Position numbers and translations under genes: made by a program. A stretch of DNA of 48,978 nucleotides from positions 1-48,978 of the forward strand of contig JAJZRP010000010.1 in the NCBI GenBank assembly GCA_021802655.1, in the 5' to 3' direction. Origin of the DNA: Pseudomonadota bacterium (GTDB lineage: Bacteria > Pseudomonadota > Gammaproteobacteria > Burkholderiales > JABEVD01). Every line of letters begins with the position of its first letter. Within the stretch, counting starts at the first letter, position 1. Shown here piece after piece: positions 16,158 to 26,482 of the stretch. The notes below the pieces were generated by a model. The model saw nothing but the letters and a program-made list of their open reading frames with translations. It made no database searches and was not told the DNA's origin.

Positions 16158-17633
16158 TCATTTCAAACCATTTTCCACAATTTTATTCAGAAGCGCCCTG
16201 GACGCATCGATGAGTTCGGATGCCGTCATCCCCATGGGGCCCACCCCTGCCAGGGAAAGATTTTCTGCTGCAGCGCCGTGCAGGTAAACGGCGCACAGCA
16301 GCGCGTCCTCTAGAGACAATCCCTGCGACAGGAATGCGCCCATCATTCCGGACAACACATCTCCCATTCCGGCCTGGGCGAGGCCGGGATTGCCGGAAGC
16401 ATTGATCACCCATTTCCCGTCCAAAAATGCGCAAATGCTGCCGGCGCCCTTCAAAACGACGGGGCAGCCGAATTTTCGAACCAGTCCCGTCGCGGCAGCG
16501 ATCCTGTCCTTCTGGATTTCCGGTATCGAACAGCCCATCAATCTGGCAGCTTCCGCAGGGTGCGGCGTCAAAACTGCAATACCGGCCCTGCCAATCAAAG
16601 CCTGCTGCAATTTCGCGTCTTGCGCAATCAGGTTGAGCGCATCCGCATCGATCACCAGCGCGCTTTTGGATAAAAGCGCGCGCTCGACGAGGCGCCGGGC
16701 TGCCTCCGATTTTCCGAGCCCCGGCCCGATCACGAAAGTCGAGGCTTCCATCGCCTCTGCGGCATCCCGCATCATGATCTCGGGCTGGACGGGATCGACT
16801 TCAAAATCATCGAGCGCGCGCAGAAAAACCTTTCCGGAGCCCAGCTTCAGCGCGGCTCTCGCAGCAAGCAGGGCCGCCCCCAGCATGCCTTTGGAGCCGC
16901 CGATGATTGCAGTGCTGCCGAAGGTCCCCTTGTGGCTGTTTCTGGGCCGCCTCCTGAAGCTGGCAGCAACGATTTTCGAATTCGACACCCAACCCTGCGG
17001 CTTCCTCAAGGCAGGCGTATCGAGCCCCAGCGTGTCGAGGTGAACGCTCCCGCAATGATCGAGTCCATCGGACGTCAAGAGGCCGGGCTTCAATGCGATG
17101 AATGTCAGGGTATGCGCCGCCTTCACCGCAGCACCCGGAACCGTCCCGGTATCCGAATCCACCCCGCTCGGCATGTCGATGGAAAGGATGGGAATGCCGA
17201 GCGCATTGACGGTGTCGACCATGGTTTTGTAGCCATCCGCAAGCGGCCGCTTCAAGCCGGTGCCGAACAGCCCGTCGATCACCAGATCCCATTTGTCCTG
17301 CCGGGGAATTGCCTGATGGCAAATCCCGCCGCAATCGAGCCATTCCCGATAAGCCCGGGCGGCGTCGACGGGGAGCTTTTGCGGGTTCCCGGTAAAAACC
17401 AGGGTGACGTCGATCCACCAGGATCTCAGATGGCGGGCGGCGACCAAGGCATCCCCGCCGTTGTTTCCGGGCCCGGCGAGAACGAGCACTTTTCCCGCAG
17501 CAAGCGTATCCCGCACGAATTGCGCCGCGGCAAGCCCCGCCCTTTCCATGAGCGGCGCATCGAGAAGCTGCTCGATGGCCTCGATTTCATCCCTCGAACA
17601 GACGGGCTCGAAAATTTCCGAAAGATCTCTCAT
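16158..17633 (-). CDS. nnr: bifunctional NAD(P)H-hydrate epimerase / ADP-dependent dehydratase Nnr
   Basis: Repairs hydrated NADH and NADPH. From the ATG at 17633 the protein has 491 residues, normal for the fused form. The N-terminal YjeF epimerase domain (about 10-215) holds 'GPGNNGGD' at 54-61 and 'DMPSGVDSDTG'. The C-terminal dehydratase domain (about 220-490) holds 'STAIIGGSKGMLGAALLA', 'LTPHPAEAARL' and the ATP site 'QAGMGDVLSG' at 420-429. The frame is open upstream to 18044, but that stretch lies inside purL and has no family similarity. The gene diverges from purL across 76 bases. Confidence 0.94.
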   Translation of the reverse strand: MRDLSEIFEPVCSRDEIEAIEQLLDAPLMERAGLAAAQFVRDTLAAGKVLVLAGPGNNGGDALVAARHLRSWWIDVTLVFTGNPQKLPVDAARAYREWLDCGGICHQAIPRQDKWDLVIDGLFGTGLKRPLADGYKTMVDTVNALGIPILSIDMPSGVDSDTGTVPGAAVKAAHTLTFIALKPGLLTSDGLDHCGSVHLDTLGLDTPALRKPQGWVSNSKIVAASFRRRPRNSHKGTFGSTAIIGGSKGMLGAALLAARAALKLGSGKVFLRALDDFEVDPVQPEIMMRDAAEAMEASTFVIGPGLGKSEAARRLVERALLSKSALVIDADALNLIAQDAKLQQALIGRAGIAVLTPHPAEAARLMGCSIPEIQKDRIAAATGLVRKFGCPVVLKGAGSICAFLDGKWVINASGNPGLAQAGMGDVLSGMMGAFLSQGLSLEDALLCAVYLHGAAAENLSLAGVGPMGMTASELIDASRALLNKIVENGLK

Positions 17634-17659
17634 GGGCAAAACAGCGCAGTCATTTGGGA

Positions 17660-17665
17660 TATAAT
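17660..17665 (+). promoter_or_regulatory. -10 element of the purL promoter
   Basis: A perfect TATAAT stands about 45 bases before the purL ATG in the 76-base divergent gap. The -35 region (around 17637-17642) is poor, so an activator or a purine repressor site may matter. I did not find a convincing PurR box. Confidence 0.42.
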
Positions 17666-17709
17666 ACATGCAATTGTACAGCCAGAAACACTCTTGATCC
17701 GGGTCAATC

Positions 17710-20700
17710 ATGTCTGAATTCATCATGCTGCGCGGACGCAGCGCCCTCTCCGATTTCCGCCTGAAGAAGCTTCTCGAATCGGTCCGCTCTTTCATGCCGG
17801 AAGTTTCGGCCATCCATGCAGAATTCTGGCATTTCGTCTCTTCTTCGAGGATGCTGGAACAGGGCGAATCGCAAATCCTGGAAAAACTCCTCGAATACGG
17901 TCCGGATAGCGAAAATTCCGCGGAAACTGGAGAAATGCTGCTGGTCCTGCCCCGCATCGGCACCATCTCCCCCTGGTCCTCGAAAGCCACCGATATCGCC
18001 AGACATTGCGGCCTCGATTTCATCGAAAGGATAGAGCGCGGCATCCTCTACCGGATCGACGCGACTCTCTCGCAAAGGGAAAAGCTGCTCCCCCTGATCC
18101 ACGACAGGATGACGGAATGCGTCGTTCCCTCCCTTGCGGACGCCGCAGCGCTTTTCAGGAAATTCGCCCCCTCCCCCCTGTCCACGATCGACATTCTCTC
18201 GGGCGGCATCGAGGCGCTCGAAGCTGCGAACAGGCAAATGGGCCTTGCCCTTTCTCCGGACGAAACCAGCTATCTCGCCGAGAATTTCAATATTCTGGGG
18301 CGCAACCCCACGGACGTGGAACTCATGATGTTCGCCCAGGCCAATTCGGAGCATTGCCGCCACAAGATATTCAATGCCGACTGGGTGATCGACGGGCAAA
18401 CGCAATCGCGCTCGCTGTTTTCGATGATACGCCACACCCACGCCATGAACCCGCAGGGTACTGTGCTCGCCTACAGCGACAATTCGGCCATCATGGAAGG
18501 AAGCCGGACATCCCGCTTCTTTCCGGGGAAAGACGGTGCCTACCGGCACGAGAATCAGCTGACCCATATCCTGATGAAGGTGGAAACGCACAATCATCCC
18601 ACCGCCATTTCCCCCTATGCGGGCGCCGCAACGGGAGCAGGCGGCGAGATCCGGGACGAAGGCGCGACCGGGTGCGGATCGAAACCCAAGGCCGGGCTCA
18701 CCGGGTTTTCGGTATCCAATCTCAACATCCCGGGGTTCGTCCAGCCCTGGGAAAGCTCGGACTACGGCAGGCCGGGGCATATCGCCTCCCCCCTGCAGAT
18801 CATGCTGGAAGGCCCCATAGGCGGGGCCGCGTTCAACAACGAATTCGGGCGCCCCAATCTTTGCGGCTATTTCCGCACTTACGAGGAAGAAGTGGGCGGC
18901 GAAATGCGCGGCTACCACAAGCCGATCATGCTGGCGGGGGGCCTCGGCAGCATTCTGGACAGCCAGTCGTTCAAGCGGGAAATCCCGGCCGAAGCCGTCC
19001 TGATCCAGATCGGCGGCCCCGGCATGCTGATCGGGCTCGGAGGAGGCGCCGCATCGAGCATGAATACCGGGAGCAATGCCGAGCATCTGGATTTCGACTC
19101 GGTGCAGCGCGGCAATGCGGAAATGCAGCGCAGGGCTCAGGAAGTCATAGACCGCTGCTGGCAAATGGGAGAACAAAACCCCATCCTTTCCATCCACGAC
19201 GTGGGCGCCGGAGGGCTCTCCAACGCGGTTCCGGAACTCGTTCACGGCTCAGGCCGGGGCGGCAGGATCAATTTGCGCGACATCATGAGCGAAGAGCCCG
19301 GGATGAGCCCGATGCAGATCTGGTGCAACGAAGCCCAGGAGCGCTATGTGCTGGCGATAAAGCCGGAAGATCTGGATCTGTTTTCTGCCATCTGCGAGAG
19401 GGAACGCTGCCCCTTCTCGAAGATCGGCACGGCGACCCTCGACGAGCAGCTGGAAATCCTGGACCCCGTATTCGACAATCGTCCGGTCGACATACCGCTC
19501 TCCGTCCTGTTGGGCAAACCGCCCAGGATGACCCGGAACGTGACCCGCATCGCCAAAGACCTGCCCGCCTTCAAGCCCGACCTGCTGGAATTGAAGGAAG
19601 CGGCCTATCGGGTGCTGCGAGCCCCCGCGGTTGCCGACAAGACCTTCCTGATCACCATCGGCGACCGAACCGTGGGGGGCTTGACCGCGAGAGACCAGAT
19701 GGCAGGTCCCTGGCAGGTTCCCGTTGCCGATGTCGCCGTGACGCTTTCCGATTTCGAATCCGTCAGGGGAGAAGCTTTCGCCATCGGCGAGCGCACGCCG
19801 ATCGCGCTGATTCATCCCGCGGCTTCCGGCCGCATGGCGATCGGGGAAGCCATCACGAATATCGCAGCGGCCTGCATAGACGACATCGGCATGATCAAGC
19901 TTTCGGCCAACTGGATGGCAGCTAGCGGGCATCCCGGTGAAGATGCCGCGCTCTATGATACCGTTCAGGCTGTCGCCATGGAACTTTGCCCGCATCTCGG
20001 GATCAGCATTCCGGTGGGCAAGGATTCGATGTCGATGAAGATGGCCTGGACGGACGCATCGGACAACAAGAAATCGGTCGCCGCCCCGCTCTCCCTCATC
20101 GTCTCGGCCTTCGCGCAGGTCCGGGATGCCGGACTCACCCTGACGCCGCAATTGCGCTCCGACTGCGGAAAAAGCGCGCTTATCCTGGTCGATCTGGGGG
20201 CGGGGAAAGCCCGCCTCGGCGGCTCCATCCTCGCCCAGGTCTACAACAGGACCGGAAATCTTTGCCCCGATCTGGACGATGCCCTGAGGCTGAAAGCCTT
20301 TTTCGCAGCGCTCCAGAAATTGAACCGCGAAGGAAGAATCCTCGCCTACCACGACAGATCCGACGGCGGCCTGTTCGTCACGCTTTGCGAAATGAGCTTC
20401 GCGGGGCACCTCGGAATCAGCGTCGATCTGGAGCAGGTCTGCTTCGAAACCAAAGTGGTCGAAGCGATCGACATGCATTGCGACGACAAAAGCAGCTGCA
20501 TTTTCGAGGCCCTCTTCAACGAGGAGCTGGGCGCCGTTTTGCAGGTCAGGGAAGAGGATCTTGCCGCAGTCCTCGAGACTTTCGCCGAGGCGGGCCTTGC
20601 GAAAATGGTGCATGTGATCGGCTCGCCCAATTCCGAAGACAGGCTCGTCGTCAAAACGGGCGACGCCCTGCTTCTCGACGAGGGCAGGATCGATCTCAAC

Positions 20701-21621
20701 AGGGCATGGTCGGAGACGACCTACCACATGCAGAAACTTCGCGACAATCCCGATTGCGCCAGGCAGGAATACGACAGGATACTGGATGCGCAGGACCCGG
20801 GGCTGCATGCGAAGCTCACTTTCGATCCTGTTGAGGACATCTCGGCCCCCTTCGTCCATCTCGCGAAGCCGAAGCTCGCGATCCTGCGCGAGCAGGGCGT
20901 CAACGGCCAGGTCGAAATGGCTGCGGCATTCGACAGGGCCGGATTTCTAGCTGTCGACGTGCACATGAGCGACATCATTTCGGGGAGGGTGAGCCTGGAT
21001 GCATTCCAGGGATTCGCCGCCTGCGGCGGTTTTTCCTACGGAGACGTGCTGGGCGCCGGGGAAGGATGGGCGAAATCCATCCTGTTCAATTCAAGGGCGA
21101 GGACGGAATTCGAAGCCTTCTTCCGGAGAGAGGACGTTTTCGCACTCGGCGTCTGCAACGGCTGCCAGATGATGAGCAATCTTCACGACATCATTCCGGG
21201 CGCCAAAAACTGGCCGCATTTCGTCAGGAATCGCTCGGAGCAGTTCGAGGCGCGCTTCGTCATGGTGGAAGTCGAGAAAACCCCCTCCATCTTCCTCGAC
21301 GGCATGGCTGGAAGCAGGATGCCCATCGTCGTATCCCACGGCGAAGGCTATGCGGAATTCGGCCCCGGCAAGGCGAAGGAGCATGTGGCATTGCGCTATG
21401 TCGACAACCATGGCATTGCGACCGAACGCTATCCCTTCAATCCCAACGGTTCTCCCGAAGGCATCGCCGGCCTCACCACCCCGGACGGGCGGTTCACCAT
21501 CATGATGCCGCATCCCGAGCGGATTTTCAGGACGGTGCAGCATTCCTGGCACCCTTCAGGCTGGGGAAGCGACGGCCCATGGATGAGGATGTTCAGGAAC
21601 GCCCGCAAGTGGGTGGGCTGA
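17710..21621 (+). CDS. purL: phosphoribosylformylglycinamidine synthase PurL (large single-chain type)
   Basis: Fourth step of purine synthesis: converts FGAR, glutamine and ATP to FGAM. The 1303 residues match the single-chain enzyme of Gram-negative bacteria (1295 in E. coli). In order they show an N-terminal PurS-like part, the linker with '[16 protein letters not shown]', two AIR-synthase-like halves, and a C-terminal class I glutaminase with nucleophile Cys1149 in '[12 protein letters not shown]' and the His1268/Glu1270 pair in 'HPERIF'. The frame is intact throughout. It stands alone, with a divergent nnr in front and a convergent EAL gene 138 bases behind. Confidence 0.97.
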   Translation: MSEFIMLRGRSALSDFRLKKLLESVRSFMPEVSAIHAEFWHFVSSSRMLEQGESQILEKLLEYGPDSENSAETGEMLLVLPRIGTISPWSSKATDIARHCGLDFIERIERGILYRIDATLSQREKLLPLIHDRMTECVVPSLADAAALFRKFAPSPLSTIDILSGGIEALEAANRQMGLALSPDETSYLAENFNILGRNPTDVELMMFAQANSEHCRHKIFNADWVIDGQTQSRSLFSMIRHTHAMNPQGTVLAYSDNSAIMEGSRTSRFFPGKDGAYRHENQLTHILMKVETHNHPTAISPYAGAATGAGGEIRDEGATGCGSKPKAGLTGFSVSNLNIPGFVQPWESSDYGRPGHIASPLQIMLEGPIGGAAFNNEFGRPNLCGYFRTYEEEVGGEMRGYHKPIMLAGGLGSILDSQSFKREIPAEAVLIQIGGPGMLIGLGGGAASSMNTGSNAEHLDFDSVQRGNAEMQRRAQEVIDRCWQMGEQNPILSIHDVGAGGLSNAVPELVHGSGRGGRINLRDIMSEEPGMSPMQIWCNEAQERYVLAIKPEDLDLFSAICERERCPFSKIGTATLDEQLEILDPVFDNRPVDIPLSVLLGKPPRMTRNVTRIAKDLPAFKPDLLELKEAAYRVLRAPAVADKTFLITIGDRTVGGLTARDQMAGPWQVPVADVAVTLSDFESVRGEAFAIGERTPIALIHPAASGRMAIGEAITNIAAACIDDIGMIKLSANWMAASGHPGEDAALYDTVQAVAMELCPHLGISIPVGKDSMSMKMAWTDASDNKKSVAAPLSLIVSAFAQVRDAGLTLTPQLRSDCGKSALILVDLGAGKARLGGSILAQVYNRTGNLCPDLDDALRLKAFFAALQKLNREGRILAYHDRSDGGLFVTLCEMSFAGHLGISVDLEQVCFETKVVEAIDMHCDDKSSCIFEALFNEELGAVLQVREEDLAAVLETFAEAGLAKMVHVIGSPNSEDRLVVKTGDALLLDEGRIDLNRAWSETTYHMQKLRDNPDCARQEYDRILDAQDPGLHAKLTFDPVEDISAPFVHLAKPKLAILREQGVNGQVEMAAAFDRAGFLAVDVHMSDIISGRVSLDAFQGFAACGGFSYGDVLGAGEGWAKSILFNSRARTEFEAFFRREDVFALGVCNGCQMMSNLHDIIPGAKNWPHFVRNRSEQFEARFVMVEVEKTPSIFLDGMAGSRMPIVVSHGEGYAEFGPGKAKEHVALRYVDNHGIATERYPFNPNGSPEGIAGLTTPDGRFTIMMPHPERIFRTVQHSWHPSGWGSDGPWMRMFRNARKWVG

Positions 21622-21738
21622 GGGGATTTTCAGCGGTCTCGACCTTCCATCCACCCTGCTCCCTCCAGGGGCAATGGCGGATTAGTCGTCCCGGACTGTT
21701 CACTCGAATTGTCCGAAAACCATTCCATCAGGTCAGTA

Positions 21739-21757
21739 CCCCCTGATTCACAGGGGT
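21739..21757. terminator. possible stem-loop between convergent purL and EAL-protein genes
   Basis: CCCCTG at 21740-21745 and CAGGGG at 21751-21756 pair around a five-base loop. No strong T-run follows on either strand, so factor-independent termination is doubtful. It is the only evident hairpin in the 138-base gap. Confidence 0.25.
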
Positions 21758-21759
21758 GT

Positions 21760-23670
21760 TCAGGGCGTATCCCGGACGACGACGCCGTTGGAAGGCAGCA
21801 GGGCCTGAAGATCGTTCAGCCGGTTGATCGACAGCTCGGTGAGCGGGTGTCCGGCCGACAATATCAAGGTTCCATCCTTGAGATGGACGCTCTCCTTCAG
21901 GACCATCCCTGGGCGCAGCCTGAACAGCGCCAGAGAGCGACCCCTGTCGCTTTTCTCCCTTCCTTCCTCCAGGACGATGGCCGCCCCCACCCGCATTCCG
22001 TACGGCTCGAGATCGAGGCTTTTCAGCTCCGTCATAACGGTTTCGTAGGCAATCGGGGAATGCAAGCGAAGATTCTCGGTCATGGCCCGAGCAAGCTTCT
22101 CCTCGACCACAGCGGGGATGACAGGCTTGACCAGGAAGCCGTTCACGTCCAGTGCCAGAGCGATACCGAGTATGTCCGTCCGGGAAAGAACGGTCAGCAC
22201 CATGACCCTGGTTCCCGGCTTGGCGTGGGTTTTCCCGCTCCTGATCATCTGGATGAACTTCAATCCGTTCATCCCGGGCATATCGATGTCGGTGAGAATA
22301 AGGTCGAACGAACTGGATTCTAACAGTTTGATTGCGGCTTCCGCGCTGGCGGCATCGGTGACATCCGAATATCCCAAATCGCGCAGTACCCTGAGGACGA
22401 TCTTGCGAGCGAAATTGTCGTCGTCAACCACAAGTATCCTGATCTGCTGCTTCACAGGGTGGGGAGAGGCAGCGGGTGGCGATGGCGGCTGATAGTTCGC
22501 CGCGAATTCGGCGAAAGCCTTCGCGTCCATCGGCTGCGCGATGAAGTAGCCCTGCGCGACGACGCACCCGGCCGCCTTCAACGCATCCCAGTCCTGCCGG
22601 CTTTCCACGCCTTCGGCCACGCTCGTGACGTGGAGCTTGTACGCCATGTCGATGCTCGATTCGACCACAATTCGCAGCGCCCTGTTTTCCGAAAACCCCT
22701 TCACGAAGGACTGGTCGATCTTGAGCTCGCTGAATGCGATGCGCGTCAGCTGCTCCATGTTGGAAGACCCCGTCCCGTAGTCGTCGATGGAAAGAGCGAA
22801 TCCGTTCATGCACAATCGGGCCAGGTTTTCCAATGCCTGCGCGACATTGGTCATGGCTGCAGATTCCGTGATTTCCAGGACTAGATAGTGTGGCTCTATC
22901 CCGGACCGGCGAATGGTTCGGGTGATCCTGTCCGCGACGGAAGTGTCGCTCAGGGAAACCAGGGACAGGTTGACCGAGACGGTCAGCAGATGCCCGTCCT
23001 CGTGGAAGGAGCGGCAGGCCGCTGCGGATTTTTCCAGGATGAGGAAAGTCAGGTCGTCGATGCTGCCGGAACGTTCGAGATGGGGGATGAATTCGTCCGG
23101 GCCGACCACGCCGTGCTCGGGATGCATCCACCGCGCCAAGGCCTCTGCACCCACCAGCCTTCCGGTTTTCAGGTCCACCTTCGGCTGGAAATAGGGCTCG
23201 AATTGGTCGGCCTCTATCCCCCGCAGTATTTCGTCGAGGGAGAAACTCCTTTTGGGCGGATTTCCCACTTTCGGCGGCGCACTGCCGTGTTTCGAAAGCA
23301 GCGCCTCGAGATTCGCCAGCAGGATGGGCTTCCCCATCACCCCGAGCAGGTTGATGCCATACAATTTGGTCATCCTGCCCACCGAGGCGAGCAGATTGCT
23401 GTCCAGGGCGCTGGTAATAATGACCGAGATGCTTTGGTGCTCTTCGCCGAGGTGCCTGAGGAACTCCATGCCGTCCATTTCGGGCATGTTCAGGTCGCAA
23501 AGCGCGACGTCGATCGGTCTCGATGCGCCGTGGATGATCTCGAGCGCCCGCCTCCCGTTTTCAGCCTGTGAAACCAGAGCGATCCCCAGGGAAGCCAGGA
23601 TGCTCGCGATGATCCCGCGCTGGAATTCGTCGTCCTCCACGATCAGGACATTGAGTTCGGTGATCCTCAT
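21760..23670 (-). CDS. REC-EAL-REC cyclic-di-GMP phosphodiesterase response regulator
   Basis: From the ATG at 23670 the protein has 636 residues. A first receiver domain (about 5-125) has phosphoacceptor Asp59 and Lys114. The EAL domain (about 150-395) is complete: 'EAL' at 176-178, Asn234, Glu266, Asp296/Asp297, Lys317, Glu353 and Gln373, so it should hydrolyse c-di-GMP. A second receiver (about 410-530) has Asp461 and Lys515. The last ~50 residues ('LRPGMVLKESVHLKDG') resemble the tail found after HD-GYP or HDOD domains. It overlaps the histidine kinase gene by four bases (ATGA), so the kinase's HPt domain probably feeds its receivers. No DNA-binding output is present. Confidence 0.9.
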   Translation of the reverse strand: MRITELNVLIVEDDEFQRGIIASILASLGIALVSQAENGRRALEIIHGASRPIDVALCDLNMPEMDGMEFLRHLGEEHQSISVIITSALDSNLLASVGRMTKLYGINLLGVMGKPILLANLEALLSKHGSAPPKVGNPPKRSFSLDEILRGIEADQFEPYFQPKVDLKTGRLVGAEALARWMHPEHGVVGPDEFIPHLERSGSIDDLTFLILEKSAAACRSFHEDGHLLTVSVNLSLVSLSDTSVADRITRTIRRSGIEPHYLVLEITESAAMTNVAQALENLARLCMNGFALSIDDYGTGSSNMEQLTRIAFSELKIDQSFVKGFSENRALRIVVESSIDMAYKLHVTSVAEGVESRQDWDALKAAGCVVAQGYFIAQPMDAKAFAEFAANYQPPSPPAASPHPVKQQIRILVVDDDNFARKIVLRVLRDLGYSDVTDAASAEAAIKLLESSSFDLILTDIDMPGMNGLKFIQMIRSGKTHAKPGTRVMVLTVLSRTDILGIALALDVNGFLVKPVIPAVVEEKLARAMTENLRLHSPIAYETVMTELKSLDLEPYGMRVGAAIVLEEGREKSDRGRSLALFRLRPGMVLKESVHLKDGTLILSAGHPLTELSINRLNDLQALLPSNGVVVRDTP

Positions 23671-26105
23671 CTTCCGGTTTCCTGCGTCTCGTCCACAAGA
23701 TAAGCCTCGAATCGGCCCATGGCCTCGTCCAGCGTTTCTATCGACCTGACTGCCCCGTCCATGTCTCCGTCTCGCGCAGACTTTTCGATGATGCCGCAGG
23801 CATCGGCCAGATGTTTCGCCCCGATCATCATGCTCGAACCCTTCATCCTGTGTACTGTGCTCTCCACCCCGGCGCGGTCGCCCTTCCCGAACATTTCCAG
23901 AAGCCTCTCCCTGTCGGTGCGGATATGTTTCAGGAAGTCTTTCAGCAGATGGATCCGGGCCTCGCCGTCCGTCACGACCATGCCCAGCACTTCGAGGTCG
24001 ACCGGATCGTTTCCCGCCATGCCCAGCCACTTCGCCAGAATTTCTCTCAGTTGCGCCATGCCGGCTGGCTTGACCAGCAGTTCGTCCATCCCGGCCGAAC
24101 GGCAGCGCGCCGATTCCTCGACAAGCGCGTTGGCGGTCCAGGCGATGATAGGAGTATGGGGTCGCGCTTCTTCAGATTCAATCCTGCGAATCGCCTGTGA
24201 CAGTTCATATCCGTCCATTTCGGGCATATGGCAGTCGGTGATGACCATGGAGAACCTCCCTTCCCGCCACATGGCCAGCGCCGCCTCCCCGTTCTCGGCG
24301 GTTTCGGCGCGAAGGCCGAGAAGCCTGATCTGGCGAGCAAGTAGATCCCTGTTGATCGGATGGTCGTCTACCGCCAATACCTGCGGCGCATTCCCGCCGC
24401 CTTCGAGCAGCGGCCTGACCGCCCTCTGTGCAACTTCGGGATGGGGATCGGACGTCGGCTCTCCGGGCGCAGCGGAGATCGGCAGCACCAGGCTGATGCT
24501 GAAGACCGATCCCCGTCCAGGCTCGCTTTCCAGTTCGATTGTCCCGTCCATCAATTCCGCGAGGCGCCGGCAGATCGACAGCCCCAGTCCCGTCCCGCCG
24601 TACATGCGCGCGGTGTCAGCGCTCTCCTGCCGGTAGCGCTGAAAAAGCCTTTCCTGGACATCCCTGGGAATGCCTATCCCGGTATCCCTGACCGAAACGC
24701 GCATTCTGTCGCCGTTCTCCATATGGGCCAGGAATTCCGCACTCAGTTCGATCTCGCCGGATTGCGTGAACTTGATCGCGTTGCTGACGAAATTGTTGAG
24801 CACCTGGGAAAGGCGCAGGGGGTCGACGATATAGGCCGAAGCCAGGCGCGAATCTGCCCGCTGCCTCAAAAGCAACCCCTTCGCGCTGGCGATCCGCGAA
24901 TAGGTATTGACGGATGCCTGCAACAGGTCGGGAATTGAAGTGGCGCGCGGCGAAAGCGCCAGCTTTCCCTCCTCGATCTTCGACCAATCCAGGATGTCGT
25001 TGACGATGCGCAGCAATCCCCTGCCGGAATCCCAGGCCGCATTCAGGGTCGCGCACTGCTCGCCGTCCAGGCCGGTCAGGGAAAGCAGCTCCAGCATCCC
25101 CAGCATGCCGGTAAGCGGCGTCCTGATTTCGTGACTCATCGTGGCGAGGAATTCGCTCTTGAACTGGGTCGCCTCCTCGGCCGCAACTCTCAACTCGTCG
25201 AGTACCTTCTCCTTGGCCTTGGCCTCGCTGACGTCGTTGACCACCCAGATTTCTCCGCCCTGATGTTTTTCAGATTCGAGAGACTTGGCGAGCATGCGCG
25301 CCCAGAATTCCGTCCCGTCTCGGCGCACCAGCTTCGTTTCGGCGTCGAACACGCGATCTTCGGAGAGAAGCGTTCTGGCCGAATCGAAGGCCGGGGTGCG
25401 GAGCAGGGTTTCAGTCGGCATGCCCAGCATGGCCTCGGGCGTTCCCAGCCGGAACATCTCGGCTGATTTCGGGTTGGCCCTCACAATTTGTCCGTTCACC
25501 GAGAAAACGATGCCCACCTGCACATTGTCGAGGATGACCTGAAGCTCCGAGGTGCGTTGCCTGACCCTCATCTCCAGTTCGGAATAGACGCTCACGTTTT
25601 CCATGACCACTGCGGTAGTGTCGGCGAGCGCCTGGAGTATCCTGACCTGCGCGGCAGAGGGGTTGCGTCGCTCGGCCCAGTAGATGCCTATCGCCCCGAC
25701 CGGCTTGATGGTCCTGATTGGCACCATGGCGAGGCTCTTGACGAACGTGGGCCGGTAGGCGTCCGCAGGAATGCGCGGATCGGCGTAGATGTCCTCGATG
25801 ACCGCGGGCTTTTTGTTGAGCATGGCCCAGCCGCTGATGCAGGCGCTCATGGGAAAGCGCCGCCCTTTCCAGAGCGGCGCGATGGCGTCTTCGTCGGCAT
25901 AGAAGCACTTGTCACCATCGCGCAGGACGAAGGTCGCGCCATCGGCTTCCGTCAGCTTCCGCGCGGCCTTGCGCACAATATCCATCACCGTATCGAGTTC
26001 GCGTGCGAGTGAAAGCTGCTGGACCACTTCGACGAGCTGCTCCATGGCCTTCGCATACCACAACTCTTCCGATCTTTCTTCCGTGGAACGGGAAACGTTA
26101 TCCAT
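23667..26105 (-). CDS. soluble hybrid sensor histidine kinase (GAF-PAS-HisKA-HATPase-REC-HPt)
   Basis: The 812 residues contain an N-terminal GAF domain (about 25-175), a PAS domain (about 185-295), a HisKA dimerisation helix with His325 in 'MSHEIRTPLTGM', and an ATPase domain with Asn442 and 'DTGIGIP'. A receiver has Asp624 in 'ITDCHMPEMDG' and Lys679, and a C-terminal HPt domain has His752 in 'VHRMKGSS'. No signal peptide or transmembrane helix is visible, so it senses a cytoplasmic cue. The chain His-Asp-His fits a phosphorelay, and the overlapping downstream REC-EAL-REC protein is the obvious receiver. The signal bound by GAF or PAS cannot be told from sequence. Confidence 0.92.
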   Translation of the reverse strand: MDNVSRSTEERSEELWYAKAMEQLVEVVQQLSLARELDTVMDIVRKAARKLTEADGATFVLRDGDKCFYADEDAIAPLWKGRRFPMSACISGWAMLNKKPAVIEDIYADPRIPADAYRPTFVKSLAMVPIRTIKPVGAIGIYWAERRNPSAAQVRILQALADTTAVVMENVSVYSELEMRVRQRTSELQVILDNVQVGIVFSVNGQIVRANPKSAEMFRLGTPEAMLGMPTETLLRTPAFDSARTLLSEDRVFDAETKLVRRDGTEFWARMLAKSLESEKHQGGEIWVVNDVSEAKAKEKVLDELRVAAEEATQFKSEFLATMSHEIRTPLTGMLGMLELLSLTGLDGEQCATLNAAWDSGRGLLRIVNDILDWSKIEEGKLALSPRATSIPDLLQASVNTYSRIASAKGLLLRQRADSRLASAYIVDPLRLSQVLNNFVSNAIKFTQSGEIELSAEFLAHMENGDRMRVSVRDTGIGIPRDVQERLFQRYRQESADTARMYGGTGLGLSICRRLAELMDGTIELESEPGRGSVFSISLVLPISAAPGEPTSDPHPEVAQRAVRPLLEGGGNAPQVLAVDDHPINRDLLARQIRLLGLRAETAENGEAALAMWREGRFSMVITDCHMPEMDGYELSQAIRRIESEEARPHTPIIAWTANALVEESARCRSAGMDELLVKPAGMAQLREILAKWLGMAGNDPVDLEVLGMVVTDGEARIHLLKDFLKHIRTDRERLLEMFGKGDRAGVESTVHRMKGSSMMIGAKHLADACGIIEKSARDGDMDGAVRSIETLDEAMGRFEAYLVDETQETGR

Positions 26106-26207
26106 AACCCATGCGTGAATTGTTTTAACGATTGTGTCGAACGGCGCACCGATTGTCCGGCCGGCGCACCGGGACCGAGACTTGCGTGACCCCGCGCATA
26201 TTAAAGA

Positions 26208-26236
26208 TATATAGTATACTGGAGTGTATTAATCAA
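26208..26236 (-). promoter_or_regulatory. sigma-70 promoter of the histidine kinase-EAL operon
   Basis: On the minus strand TTGATT (26231-26236) and TATATA (26208-26213) are separated by exactly 17 bases, within an AT-rich patch. The leader to the ATG at 26105 is about 95 bases. Confidence 0.5.
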
Positions 26237-26379
26237 CATTACCCGTCAGAAAATACAGGTTGCGACAATCCCGCCGTTCAGCCGAGTCAACGTAACTGAC
26301 CATTGCGATTGAAGTTTTAAGAGGGGGTGGCATTTATTAATTAGCACGTTACGAATGCCCGCATTCCGCAGAAGCAAAC

Positions 26380-26402
26380 ATCCCCCGGCTTGGCCGAGGG
26401 AT
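26380..26402 (-). terminator. probable terminator downstream of the PA2778/PA2779-type operon
   Basis: ATCCC-C-CGGC and GCCG-A-GGGAT pair around a three-base loop with one internal mismatch. On the minus strand the stem is followed by a short T-containing run (TGTTTG). It lies about 80 bases past the stop of the C39-peptidase gene. Confidence 0.4.
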
Positions 26403-26482
26403 ATTTACGATGTCCTGACTGGAGTGGACGGCAGCTTGGCGCGATTGACACCATCTCCCGGAACCCAAACTGCCCGACGACT

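Larger units (their letters stand above)
26106..26482. other. 377-base gene-free stretch upstream of the histidine kinase gene
   Basis: No credible coding frame was found. The part near 26200-26240 is very AT-rich and holds the kinase promoter. The part near 26380-26402 holds a hairpin that may end the leftward C39-peptidase transcript. Nothing else was recognised. Confidence 0.6.

Noticed and set aside
17634-18044. N-terminal extension of the nnr frame
   Set aside because: It lies inside purL on the other strand, has no YjeF similarity, and the ATG at 17633 gives the normal length.
17704-20859. Two long leftward open frames (513 and 536 codons) and a 639-codon rightward one within purL
   Set aside because: All are shadows of the GC-rich purL gene, whose own frame is complete with recognised motifs.
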